Below, piece after piece: positions 39,656-47,116 of a stretch of 64,000 nucleotides of DNA (position 1 is its first letter; each line of letters opens with the position of its first letter). This DNA is from a virus. Where the stretch lies: IMG/VR virus record IMGVR_UViG_3300021433_000003, positions 1 to 64,000 of that record. The stretch is one strand, 5' to 3'. Below the pieces are notes generated by a model that searched no databases, was not told where the DNA came from, and saw only the letters and a program-made list of their open reading frames with translations. A program made the translations under genes and the position numbers.

Positions 39656-39689
39656 ATTAACTGCCTCCCCGCCGGGGCAGAAGCGATGA
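39495..39689 (+). CDS. Small hypothetical protein, 64 aa
   Basis: ATG overlaps the previous stop (ATGA). New N-terminus (VLESIRMLLVCQQSDRTCAL), but its tail, EDEHRAELLTASPPGQKR, repeats the end of the preceding protein. Possibly a mosaic of a different domain with a duplicated tail. Function unknown. Confidence 0.5.
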   Translation: MNTLVLESIRMLLVCQQSDRTCALADLVDEHIARIDAALVVWRPRIEDEHRAELLTASPPGQKR

Positions 39690-40195
39690 CTAGTGATGTG
39701 CCAAACATGCGATTGGCCGGCCAGTTGGTGGACTTGGTTTCCGGCGCCGAGGTTCCGGTGGAGGAGATCGCGGTGACGCCGGCGATGATCGAGGCTGGTC
39801 GTTTAGAATTGTGGGGGCGCGTCCATATAGCTGACCGCCTTCAAGGCCAAGCCGGCTCGGAGGAGCTTGTTGGTGCCATTTGGTCTGCGATGGAGCGCGC
39901 CCGCCGTGCGGAGCTTGTGCCCCTCTCTGTCTCAGAGCCGAGCGACCGGAGCCCGTCGGTCCAGGCTCGGGATGCCATTTCAGAATCTGTTAAACGGTTG
40001 ATCAATGCCTGTCGTAAGTGGCGCGGCGGTCTCGAAGATGACGGATGGACCGAAGCAGATATTCGAAGTATGGCGAGACCTGGGCTTCACGACATTATTC
40101 TTGCAATGGATGAGATTGACCGCCCTCCTGGCTACCGATCGGCGTCCGAGGACGAGCCGGAGCGCGCCGGTGACGCTGGAATGCGCCGTGGCTGA
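39686..40195 (+). CDS. Protein with VTPAMIEAG motif, 169 aa
   Basis: ATG overlaps the preceding stop. IAVTPAMIEAGRLELWGRVH ... LVGAIWSAMERARRAEL repeats the small motif found at 21787-22077 (VT-EMIEAG then a helix with AM). The last 70 residues (VKRLINACRKWRGGLEDDGW, RPGLHDIILAMDEIDRPPGY) form another helical part. No function known. Confidence 0.5.
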   Translation: MTSDVPNMRLAGQLVDLVSGAEVPVEEIAVTPAMIEAGRLELWGRVHIADRLQGQAGSEELVGAIWSAMERARRAELVPLSVSEPSDRSPSVQARDAISESVKRLINACRKWRGGLEDDGWTEADIRSMARPGLHDIILAMDEIDRPPGYRSASEDEPERAGDAGMRRG

Positions 40196-40427
40196 GTCCG
40201 TCCGCGCCATCGTAGATGGGCTGGAATTTTATTGCGGCCCGCGTGCGCAGTTTGTCCGATGCGATGGCTGCGGTCAGGATCTGGACCTTGAGAGACGCAC
40301 GGTTAGTCGAGCGCTACCGGGTTGGGCGGTCGATCTTGGGTGGAAAGACTGCGGCGGCAATCGTCACTTGTGCCCGGCATGTCCCGAGCCGGAGCGGAAT
40401 GCGGGGTGGAAGCCGTGCTCGAGCTGA
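40188..40427 (+). CDS. Zinc-finger-like protein, 79 aa
   Basis: GTG at 40188 (a GTG at 40170 is alternative). FVRCDGCGQDLDLERRT and NRHLCPACPEPE supply two CxxC pairs, a zinc ribbon. GWAVDLGWKDCGG between them fits the loop. Small regulators or nucleic-acid-binding proteins have this form. No closer assignment. Confidence 0.5.
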   Translation: MAESVRAIVDGLEFYCGPRAQFVRCDGCGQDLDLERRTVSRALPGWAVDLGWKDCGGNRHLCPACPEPERNAGWKPCSS

Positions 40428-40492
40428 TTATCCCGGTGCTTATAGGTCTTGGCCTGGCGATTGTGGCGCATGTGAGGGACAGTCGTGGCTGA
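40415..40492 (+). CDS. Tiny membrane peptide, 25 aa
   Basis: GTG start; ELIIPVLIGLGLAIVAHV is a single membrane helix with a charged end (RDSRG). Overlaps both neighbours, which supports it, but such short frames occur by chance. Confidence 0.35.
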   Translation: MLELIIPVLIGLGLAIVAHVRDSRG

Positions 40493-40715
40493 GCCGGCCG
40501 CGCCAAAGGTCCAGACGCTATACGGCGATTACGCCGTGGCATGGACCCTTTCTGGCATGACAATTGTGCGCGCCAGATCGGCTGCCGAAGCTCAGGGTAA
40601 ATTCGACGCGATGTCGCGGGCGAGCATGCTGAACCGCTCCAGGCCTTCATTCCAGCGGGCAGTTGTTTGCCTTGATCCAGCAGCTACCATTGGAGGCGAT
40701 GACGGCCATGGCTGA
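40485..40715 (+). CDS. Small hypothetical protein, 76 aa
   Basis: GTG start. LYGDYAVAWTLSGMTIVRAR and AEAQGKFDAMSRAS suggest a small beta-alpha protein. The C-terminus overlaps the HNH gene start, and may have been altered by its insertion. No family recognised. Confidence 0.4.
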   Translation: MAEPAAPKVQTLYGDYAVAWTLSGMTIVRARSAAEAQGKFDAMSRASMLNRSRPSFQRAVVCLDPAATIGGDDGHG

Positions 40716-41208
40716 GCATTGGTGGGTCGGCGGCCCTAAGGCGGCACCAGTAAAAAATCGCCTACTTCGGCATATCGACATAGATAATGTCGGCTGCTGG
40801 AATTGGACGGGGGCCACAAAGAACGGATATGGGTCTATAACCATCGGTTCAGCGTCAGATGGCACAAGACATTCGGAATCTACTCACCGGGCGTCGTACT
40901 TGGAATTCAAGGGCGACATCCCCGCAGGAATGTTCGTGTGTCACAAATGCGATAACAAGTTGTGCATAAACCCAGATCACCTATTCGTAGGGACGAACCG
41001 CGATAATATTGCCGATTGCATCAACAAAGGATTATTTGGAAATCACAAAGGATCTGCCAATTCACAAAGCACGCTCACTGACGATGACGTGCGGAAAATA
41101 CGGTCATCACCCCTAAGTCAGGCTGAATCACTGGCCGCATCGCTCGGCGTTACCCGTGGTCACGTTCTCAAGATTATGAAGGGCGAGAGATGGGCACACT
41201 TGTCGTAA
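40699..41208 (+). CDS. HNH homing endonuclease with C-terminal HTH, 169 aa
   Basis: HNH_3-type pattern: VGCWNWTGATKNGYGSITIG, STHRASYLEFKGDIPAGMFV, CHKCDNKLCINPDHLFVGTN with the H, CD and NPDHL signatures. The C-terminal VRKIRSSPLSQAESLAASLG, VTRGHVLKIMKGER is a helix-turn-helix used for DNA recognition. Free-standing, with flanking genes overlapping both ends. Likely a mobile selfish gene. Confidence 0.8.
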   Translation: MTAMAEHWWVGGPKAAPVKNRLLRHIDIDNVGCWNWTGATKNGYGSITIGSASDGTRHSESTHRASYLEFKGDIPAGMFVCHKCDNKLCINPDHLFVGTNRDNIADCINKGLFGNHKGSANSQSTLTDDDVRKIRSSPLSQAESLAASLGVTRGHVLKIMKGERWAHLS

Positions 41209-41579
41209 CCGATCGAGACCGCGAGATGGCCGTAGCTTGGCTTAAAGCATCTTGCACGGTGGCGTCGGCGTTGGTGATCATGGACTTGGCTAATCAATTC
41301 GCCGACGCGCGCGAGGAAGGCCGGCTCGCGGAGCGCGAGAAATGGATCGCGCTTGCGGGGCCATATTGGCGAACTGGTCGCGAAATCAGCCCCCTCGCAT
41401 TACTGGCCGCGGCTCGGCGCGAGGCGATCGAGGAATGCGCTAAGATCGCCGACGGGGGCGCGGCTCTGTTAGATGGCATTGAGATTGAGATAAAATTCGT
41501 CACACCCGAAAAGCTGGCCACCGATTTGGCCAAAGACATTGCTGACGGTATTCGGTCCCTCGGAAAGGAACCAACATGA
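41190..41579 (+). CDS. Hypothetical protein, 129 aa
   Basis: Overlaps the end of the HNH gene by 19 bases. Helical with hydrophobic start (ASALVIMDLANQFADAREEG), then RLAEREKWIALAGPYWRTGR and IEECAKIADGG. The pattern around RREAIEECAKIAD is common in small phage proteins of unknown role. Overlaps the next gene by ATGA. Confidence 0.55.
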   Translation: MGTLVVTDRDREMAVAWLKASCTVASALVIMDLANQFADAREEGRLAEREKWIALAGPYWRTGREISPLALLAAARREAIEECAKIADGGAALLDGIEIEIKFVTPEKLATDLAKDIADGIRSLGKEPT

Positions 41580-42022
41580 AGCACGCGCTCACCTCTACCG
41601 CGCTCGCCTTGGTGCTCGCGGCTTCTGGCGCGGCCCACGCCGGATGTCCCGGCAATGCCCCTCCCGGCGGGTCCGGTGTCGGCGATTGTCCTGGCTGGCG
41701 GCAGGTCGATATGTCGCCCGCTCCGTCAACGGGAGCCGGGGTCTACACGCTACGGCTCTGGGGCGATGGCAAGACTCTTCGCCCCTCGGTGGCGTTCTTC
41801 CTACCGGGGTTCGGCCCAGCTTTCTCGGAGCACTGTGATTTCGCGCCGCAGGTGGGTAGCGTCGGCTGGCCAGGCGCCGGGTCTCCTGCGATCGGCCCCG
41901 AGTTTCAGGGCGGCGGCTCGGCAGTGGTCAACGGGCAGCGTCTGGTCTATATCGACTTCAATCTTGCAGACGTAATTCCCGCTGGGACCGCTGTGTTCCT
42001 GAGCGGCCACTGCAACTTCTAG
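41576..42022 (+). CDS. Secreted small protein, 148 aa
   Basis: Signal peptide KHALTSTALALVLAASGAAHA, then cysteine-containing GCPGNAPPGGSGVGDCPGWR. Mature part is beta-rich (AGVYTLRLWGDGKTLRPSVA, VYIDFNLADVIPAGTAVFLS) and ends GHCNF. No family recognised. It precedes the PEP-CTERM gene and may share its location outside the cell. Confidence 0.6.
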   Translation: MKHALTSTALALVLAASGAAHAGCPGNAPPGGSGVGDCPGWRQVDMSPAPSTGAGVYTLRLWGDGKTLRPSVAFFLPGFGPAFSEHCDFAPQVGSVGWPGAGSPAIGPEFQGGGSAVVNGQRLVYIDFNLADVIPAGTAVFLSGHCNF

Positions 42023-42032
42023 GGGAACCGAC

Positions 42033-42680
42033 ATGCGCGAAATGATCCTGGCCGCAGGCTTTGCGGCGCTGACCATCACCTCGGCCCATGCCGACCAGAT
42101 TACTTTGGGCAACAGCCCGGTCGCCGCCTGCGACCTCGCCGGGACGGGGAGCAGTCATCCCTTGGCGATGTCGTGCGCGCCATATCACGAGTCGGCGCTG
42201 TTCCAAAGCGATGTCGGGGTCGCCTCGTTCGGCCCCGAGGCGCTGGCGACCGGGCCGGGGGCGGGCGGGGTCTTCCCGGTAATTTCTCAGACCATGCCGG
42301 GCGAGACGCTGAGCATCCTATTTGGCGATGGCGATCACATCAGCGGTACGGTCGACTGGACCAATCTCAACAACGGCTCTACCAACCCGCACATCGTCGG
42401 CGAATTCAAGTACGTCGCGACCGGCGACGCAGACTTTCTCGGGTCGTACAACACCTCGGGCCTCGCCGAACTCGACATGATTGCCGAGACGACGGCGCTG
42501 ACCCTGGAAAATTGGGACACCGATGCTGGTCTGACGTGGTCCTCGGGCGAGATCGTGGATCTGGGCGCGCCGCTGCCCGAGCCGCAAACTCTCGGCTTGC
42601 TCGCCTTCGGCTTGCTGGCGCTGTGGGGCTGGCTGAATCGCAACCGGCGCGGCAGCTCCGTCGGCCTCGGTGGCCCATGA
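42033..42680 (+). CDS. PEP-CTERM-sorted exported protein, 215 aa
   Basis: Has an N-terminal signal peptide (MREMILAAGFAALTITSAHA) and a C-terminal PEP-CTERM signal: LPEPQTLGLLAFGLLAL, a short membrane stretch, then the basic RNRR. Such signals direct processing by exosortase (EpsH-type) in extracellular-polysaccharide-producing Gram-negatives. The middle is a beta-rich extracellular domain (ISQTMPGETLSILFGDGDHI, LGSYNTSGLAELDMIAETTA), a pattern common in PEP-CTERM proteins. No exosortase is seen here, so the host would have to supply it. Rare in phages. Confidence 0.75.
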   Translation: MREMILAAGFAALTITSAHADQITLGNSPVAACDLAGTGSSHPLAMSCAPYHESALFQSDVGVASFGPEALATGPGAGGVFPVISQTMPGETLSILFGDGDHISGTVDWTNLNNGSTNPHIVGEFKYVATGDADFLGSYNTSGLAELDMIAETTALTLENWDTDAGLTWSSGEIVDLGAPLPEPQTLGLLAFGLLALWGWLNRNRRGSSVGLGGP

Positions 42681-42940
42681 CCAAGGGGGTCGACCGGGCT
42701 GAGCCGAACACCCCCCTTCTTGCTCGCCCCGTTCAGGGCATAATTGATCATGAGGCGCTTAGCCGGGAGTTCATGTGCCGCTTCCCGGTTATCCGATATA
42801 AGCTGGCTGGCCTGGATCGCTGGACGGTGGTACGGCGGGTTGATCGGGCTCTGAGTCTATTGATCATTGTGGCCTCGGCACTGCTCGGCGCGGAGGCGCT
42901 GTGCTGGCTTGGGAACGCGCTGCATCTCCCGCTGGGATGA
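42677..42940 (+). CDS. Single-pass membrane protein, 87 aa
   Basis: ATG overlaps the PEP-CTERM stop (ATGA). Residues 55-75 (ALSLLIIVASALLGAEALCW) are a membrane helix with positive charge before it (RRVDRA). The N-terminal half is polar. No family; lies between the PEP-CTERM gene and the O-antigen ligase-like gene. Confidence 0.5.
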   Translation: MTKGVDRAEPNTPLLARPVQGIIDHEALSREFMCRFPVIRYKLAGLDRWTVVRRVDRALSLLIIVASALLGAEALCWLGNALHLPLG

Positions 42941-43052
42941 TCTGGCATTCGTAGCCAAGGCGCTGGCGTTTGCTGGGGCCTCGCGACTGGCTGGGCCGTC
43001 GGCCCCCGATCATGGCGTGGATGATCGTCGATGCGACGATCACGGTTTAGGT

Positions 43053-43907
43053 TTGGGCGCGGTAGCATTCTTGGTCACGGTGGCGTGGTTCCCGGCGGGT
43101 GGTATGATAATGCCGCGTTGGTTGGTTCTGGCGGTTGGATTGCCGCTGACGGTGGTGTCTTCTTGGGCCGCCTGGCGCTGCGGTCGAGCCTGGGTATATC
43201 TGGTGGCTGGGCTGATCTACGCGGCGATGTCGATCGCATGGGCTCCCGACCGGCTTGGTGCGTTGCAGCAACTCTCTCAGATGGGGATTTTGGCGGTGGC
43301 GTTCGTGGCCGGGGCCGGCATCGTAGGGGCACGGTCGTTCGACCTCGTCATGGCCTTCTTCGCGGTTGGTTTGATGGTTTCGGCGCTGCTGTGCGTTCCG
43401 CAAGCTTTGGGCTGGTCCGGCATCCCGCAGAGTGCCCCGCCGGCAGGGCTATTCTATAACCGAGACGTGCTGGCGGAAACCGTGGCCCCCGTGCTGGTGT
43501 GGGCGATCCTTCAGCATCGGTATACGATGACGGCGGTATTGTTGATTCCGCTCCTGCTGTGCGGTTCGCGGGTCGCGTTGTTCGCCGCTGCTGTCGGGCT
43601 CCTTTACGGCTTGCCTATGCGGTGGCGCTGGCGGCTAATGGGGATGGCTGCTACCCTTGTGGCCGGCCTCGGGCTCTTGCTGTTGATGGGCCGGGAGAAA
43701 GCGGCCGATGCGCTGTTCCGCATCGTGCTGTGGGCCGATACCCTTACCGCCATCACTCCGTTTGGCCATGGCATCGGCTCGTTCGCGGCGCGCAACCCGG
43801 TGCTGGTGTATGCCCATAGCGACTCCTTGCAGGCAGCTTACGAGTTGGGCATCGGCGCGCTGCCGTTGCTGGCAATCCCGGTGCTGATCTGGCGGAGGAA
43901 GCAATGA
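43053..43907 (+). CDS. O-antigen ligase/polymerase-like (Wzy family) membrane protein, 284 aa
   Basis: Multi-pass membrane protein. Features of the Wzy_C/O-antigen ligase group: a GSRVALFAAAVGLLYGLPMR helix with the conserved GSR, the IVLWADTLTAITPFGHGIGS with FGHGIGSF, and VYAHSDSLQAAYELGIGALP where the H-N/S-D motif sits. About eight membrane segments are visible. Start uncertain: TTG 43053 gives a first helix, ATG 43104 a shorter protein, and the frame is open further upstream. It stops after VLIWRRKQ, before the usual last helix, which appears in the next gene. It would act in the inner membrane on lipid-linked glycans. Confidence 0.65.
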   Translation: MGAVAFLVTVAWFPAGGMIMPRWLVLAVGLPLTVVSSWAAWRCGRAWVYLVAGLIYAAMSIAWAPDRLGALQQLSQMGILAVAFVAGAGIVGARSFDLVMAFFAVGLMVSALLCVPQALGWSGIPQSAPPAGLFYNRDVLAETVAPVLVWAILQHRYTMTAVLLIPLLLCGSRVALFAAAVGLLYGLPMRWRWRLMGMAATLVAGLGLLLLMGREKAADALFRIVLWADTLTAITPFGHGIGSFAARNPVLVYAHSDSLQAAYELGIGALPLLAIPVLIWRRKQ

Positions 43908-44038
43908 ATGACCGGGCGGCCCGCGCCGTCTTCCTCGTGATCTGCATCGAGGCTGTGCTGTCGTTCCCGCTGCACCTGCCGGTTACGGGCATGCTGGCGG
44001 CGGTGACCGCGGGATATCTCTGTAGTAGGGTTTTATGA
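43904..44038 (+). CDS. C-terminal helix of the O-antigen ligase-like protein, separate 44-aa ORF
   Basis: ATG overlaps the preceding stop (ATGA). VFLVICIEAVLSFPLHLPVT, GMLAAVTAGYLCS resembles the final membrane segment of O-antigen ligases, where a FPLH-PVT-turn precedes the last helix. Together with the previous gene it would complete the protein. Either a natural split into two subunits, or a recent disruption. Confidence 0.55.
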   Translation: MNDRAARAVFLVICIEAVLSFPLHLPVTGMLAAVTAGYLCSRVL

Positions 44039-44289
44039 TGGATACCGAGAAGGAGAGGCCAATGAAAGTGGTGGTCCCAATCTCCCATGGGGAGATCAGT
44101 TGGGCTCCTTCGGTGGGTGATCATCCGCCATATAATTTGCTAATATCCTATCGGATAGAGTTCGAGCCAGACGGAAGCGGCTTCATCGAGATATTGGCTG
44201 AGCCGGGGGCAATCAGGACCAACAGTGACGGCTGGATGTGTCTTCGCCTTCCCGCCGAATTGTTTTCGGAAAAGATCACAGGTTCATGA
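44035..44289 (+). CDS. Small hypothetical protein, 84 aa
   Basis: ATGATGG start overlaps the previous stop. Beta-rich: MKVVVPISHGEISWAPSVGD, LLISYRIEFEPDGSGFIEIL, WMCLRLPAELFSEK. No family recognised. Lies between the Wzy-like and J-domain genes. Confidence 0.5.
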   Translation: MMDTEKERPMKVVVPISHGEISWAPSVGDHPPYNLLISYRIEFEPDGSGFIEILAEPGAIRTNSDGWMCLRLPAELFSEKITGS

Positions 44290-44912
44290 CCTTGTATGAC
44301 GAACTTGGTGTTGCGCCGTCCGCCACCGCCGCAGAGATCGGCCGAGCCTATCGCCGGCGGGCGAAGAAGGCGCATCCCGATCATGGTGGTGACCGCGCCG
44401 AGTTCGAGCGGCTGGCGCACGCCAAAGCGGTGCTGGCCGACCCCGACCGCCGCCGCCGCTACGACGAAACCGGAGATGAGGGCGCGGCGAACGCCGACAG
44501 GGAATTGGCGGCAGTGCTCGACATACTGGCTCGAGCGCTCGATGCCGCGATCCAGGCGGCGATGCAAGACCTGTCGCGGGTGAATGTACTGGCCCTGGCA
44601 CGACTGGACATCGCCAAACAGCGTGGCGCACTTGATGCCAAGTGCGGGCAGATCCGGGTAATCGTCGAGAAATACGAAGCCGTGGCCGCGCGTTTCAGGG
44701 CACCGAAGGGCAAGCCCGACCGCGTCGGCGCCATCATGCGCGCCCGGCTATCTGACGCCCGCCGGCAACTGGCGGCGATCGAAGGCCAGGCGGCGACGCT
44801 GGACAAGGCTGCCGCGATGTTGGAGGGGTATGAGTACCGTACCGACGCCCCTTTGGGGCCGCAGGGGTTTGCGCCGCTCGGATTGCAGACCTGGAATTTG
44901 GGCTTGCGCTGA
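44286..44912 (+). CDS. J-domain protein with C-terminal coiled coil, 208 aa
   Basis: ATG overlaps the previous stop. Residues 1-60 form a J domain: LYDELGVAPSATAAEIGRAY, the HPD motif at 30-32 (KKAHPDHGGDRAEF) and AVLADPDRRRRYDETGD. The HPD stimulates Hsp70 ATPase, so it would recruit the host DnaK. The remainder is a helical coil (IAKQRGALDAKCGQIRVIVE) and a short C-terminal tail (LGPQGFAPLGLQTWNLGLR); the DnaJ Gly/Phe and zinc domains are absent. Placed just before the terminase, suggesting a role in assembly or lysis timing by inference. Confidence 0.8.
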   Translation: MTLYDELGVAPSATAAEIGRAYRRRAKKAHPDHGGDRAEFERLAHAKAVLADPDRRRRYDETGDEGAANADRELAAVLDILARALDAAIQAAMQDLSRVNVLALARLDIAKQRGALDAKCGQIRVIVEKYEAVAARFRAPKGKPDRVGAIMRARLSDARRQLAAIEGQAATLDKAAAMLEGYEYRTDAPLGPQGFAPLGLQTWNLGLR

Positions 44913-45202
44913 TGGGCGAGATGTCCGGTCTGCTGCGGTCGATAACGGAACATGCGGGCGGTGAGGCCCCGGAATTCATGGTGGTGGGGGTGGATGATTA
45001 TTGCTCGCTGATCGAGAGCGCCGCGAGCAATCCGTGGGAATTGCGTAGGATGCTTAGGACGGCTGTGCCTGGCTGGTCGGCAAGCCGCAGAACGGCGTCC
45101 TGGAGGCATTTGAACGTGCCTCGTCGCCGCATTATCCGGCGCTTCCGCCCTAATTCGGGACCGCCGGGGTCACGAAACCGTTTCTGGACCTTTCTCCGCT
45201 AA
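44912..45202 (+). CDS. Small hypothetical protein, 96 aa
   Basis: ATG shares bases with the J-domain stop. The first half is folded-looking (APEFMVVGVDDYCSLIESAA), the second very basic (SWRHLNVPRRRIIRRFRPNS). Position directly before the large terminase suggests a small terminase subunit or DNA-binding accessory, but there is no HTH I can identify. Confidence 0.45.
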   Translation: MGEMSGLLRSITEHAGGEAPEFMVVGVDDYCSLIESAASNPWELRRMLRTAVPGWSASRRTASWRHLNVPRRRIIRRFRPNSGPPGSRNRFWTFLR

Positions 45203-47115
45203 TGTCCGCAGTAGTCCCGTCGACGACCCGGTTCCACCGCGACGCCTTCGAGGAAGCCTTCTACGACTTCCTAAAACACGTCACCATCGTCTCTAAGAAC
45301 TCGGGTCCGACTATCATCGACCCCTATCGAGCGCAGCGTTACGCGCTCGACCAGATTTTCGATGGGCTTGCCAACGGCATTCACTGGTTTGTGATCCTAA
45401 AGGCCCGGCAGCTCGGGATCACCACTCTAACCCTGTTGCTCGACCTGTTCTGGTGCGCCCTCTATCCGGGGCTGCAAGGCGCCTTAGTCACCGACAACGA
45501 CCCCAACAAGGAGAAGCTGCGGCTGTTGGTCACCGAGATCCTCGATTATCTGCCGAAATCGCATCCGCTGCCGATCCGCAAGCACAACCGCAACGGTCTG
45601 GTGTTCGAGAATGGTTCGATGATCGACTACCTTGTGGCCGGCACCCAGAAGCGCAAGGGCGCGCTGGGCCGGTCGCGAGCGCTGAACTTCATGCACTCGA
45701 CCGAGACCGCGCAATATGGCGATGTCGAGGGCTGGGAATCGCTGATGTCCTCGCTGTCGGACACCTATCCGTGGCGGCTCTACGTCGTCGAGTCTACGGC
45801 GCATGGCTATAACCTTTTTGAGAATGCGTGGCAGGATTCCATCTCCGACGACCTGACCAAGCGGGCGGTGTTTATCGGCTGGTGGCAGCATGACGAGTAC
45901 CTGATCCCAAAGGGCACGCCGCTGTTCCAGCGTTACGGCTACGACCGCCTGTCTGATGATGAGGTCGAGACCGCGAAGATCGTCAAGGAAACCTATGACT
46001 GGACGATCACCTTGGAGCAGTGGGCATGGTATCGTCACCGCAAAGACCCGCAACGCCGCGCCGATAGCGGCGAGATCGACGAGGGTAAGGGCGAGATTAT
46101 CGAGGTCGAGTTTCCGTCTTATGCCGAAGAAGCCTTCCGCATGTCGGGCTCGCCTTTTCTGCCGGGACGGACCCTTGATCAGTCGATGAAGGTGGCGCAG
46201 GAGCAACTGTTCAAGGCGTACACTTACTATTTCGGGGACAATTTCCTGGCGTTGCGGCGGCATCAGGTCGATGTGGCCAGGCTCGCCCAACTGAAGGTGT
46301 GGCAGCCGCCCCACCCCAACGGGCGCTACGTCGTCGCCGCCGATCCTGCCTATGCGTCGAGCGACACCGCCGACCGTTTCTGCCTGCAAGTCGTCCGCCT
46401 CTACGCCGACCGGCTAGTCCAAGTCGCCGAGTTCGCGGTGCGCAACATGCAGCCGTTCCAGTTTACCTGGGTTCTCGCCGACCTCTGCGGCTGGTATGGC
46501 AATTGCCGCTATATCCTGGAGATCAACGGTCCCGGCGAAGCGGTGATGACCGAGTTCCGCCACCTCAAGACCTTACTGGACACCGGCAAGCTTGTCGCGC
46601 CTCGCCAAGACGATGAGGCGGACGACCCTCAGGACGGTCGCCGCCCTCCCTCGCCGCTCGCCAATGTCAGCCAGTATCTGTTTCACAGGCCGGACGCTAT
46701 ATCAGGCTCGTGGAGCATACAATGGAAAACTACAGCGTTCAATAAGCCGGTACTTATGAACTCTATGGGCGATCACTACATGATGGGCAACCTCGTGGTG
46801 AACTCGGTTCCGGCGCTGGCCGAGATGAAAAAGCTGGTGCGCAAGGGGATGCAGATCGAGGCCGACGGCAACGCCAAGGACGATCGCGCGGTGGCGTTGG
46901 CGCTTGGGACTCGGGTGTGGATCGATTTCGAGCGGGCCGAGTTGGAGGCTTCGGGCCGGACTTTTGCCATCGAGACCGCCCGCGATGCCGAGGACGAGCA
47001 TGGCGCCGGGCCGGATTATATGACATATGTGATGCAGAACCATTTCCGCATGGCGGAGCGCCAGCGCAGGGACGATGCGCGCCGCGCTCGCCGGCAAGGA
47101 CGGTGGGCGTGGTGA
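45202..47115 (+). CDS. terL: Terminase large subunit, 637 aa
   Basis: ATPase part: Walker A-type KARQLGITT at 67-75, a Walker B-like LNFMHSTE at 161-168 and the coupling motif YVVESTAHG near 195-202. Nuclease part: VVAADPAYASSDTADRF near 375, YILEINGPGEAV near 435 and KDDRAVALALG near 565, supplying the acidic residues of an RNase-H fold. It drives DNA translocation into the prohead and cuts the concatemer. Nuclease and ATPase in one protein as usual. Length is slightly above average. It starts the late + strand block. Confidence 0.9.
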   Translation: MSAVVPSTTRFHRDAFEEAFYDFLKHVTIVSKNSGPTIIDPYRAQRYALDQIFDGLANGIHWFVILKARQLGITTLTLLLDLFWCALYPGLQGALVTDNDPNKEKLRLLVTEILDYLPKSHPLPIRKHNRNGLVFENGSMIDYLVAGTQKRKGALGRSRALNFMHSTETAQYGDVEGWESLMSSLSDTYPWRLYVVESTAHGYNLFENAWQDSISDDLTKRAVFIGWWQHDEYLIPKGTPLFQRYGYDRLSDDEVETAKIVKETYDWTITLEQWAWYRHRKDPQRRADSGEIDEGKGEIIEVEFPSYAEEAFRMSGSPFLPGRTLDQSMKVAQEQLFKAYTYYFGDNFLALRRHQVDVARLAQLKVWQPPHPNGRYVVAADPAYASSDTADRFCLQVVRLYADRLVQVAEFAVRNMQPFQFTWVLADLCGWYGNCRYILEINGPGEAVMTEFRHLKTLLDTGKLVAPRQDDEADDPQDGRRPPSPLANVSQYLFHRPDAISGSWSIQWKTTAFNKPVLMNSMGDHYMMGNLVVNSVPALAEMKKLVRKGMQIEADGNAKDDRAVALALGTRVWIDFERAELEASGRTFAIETARDAEDEHGAGPDYMTYVMQNHFRMAERQRRDDARRARRQGRWAW

Positions 47116-47116
47116 C

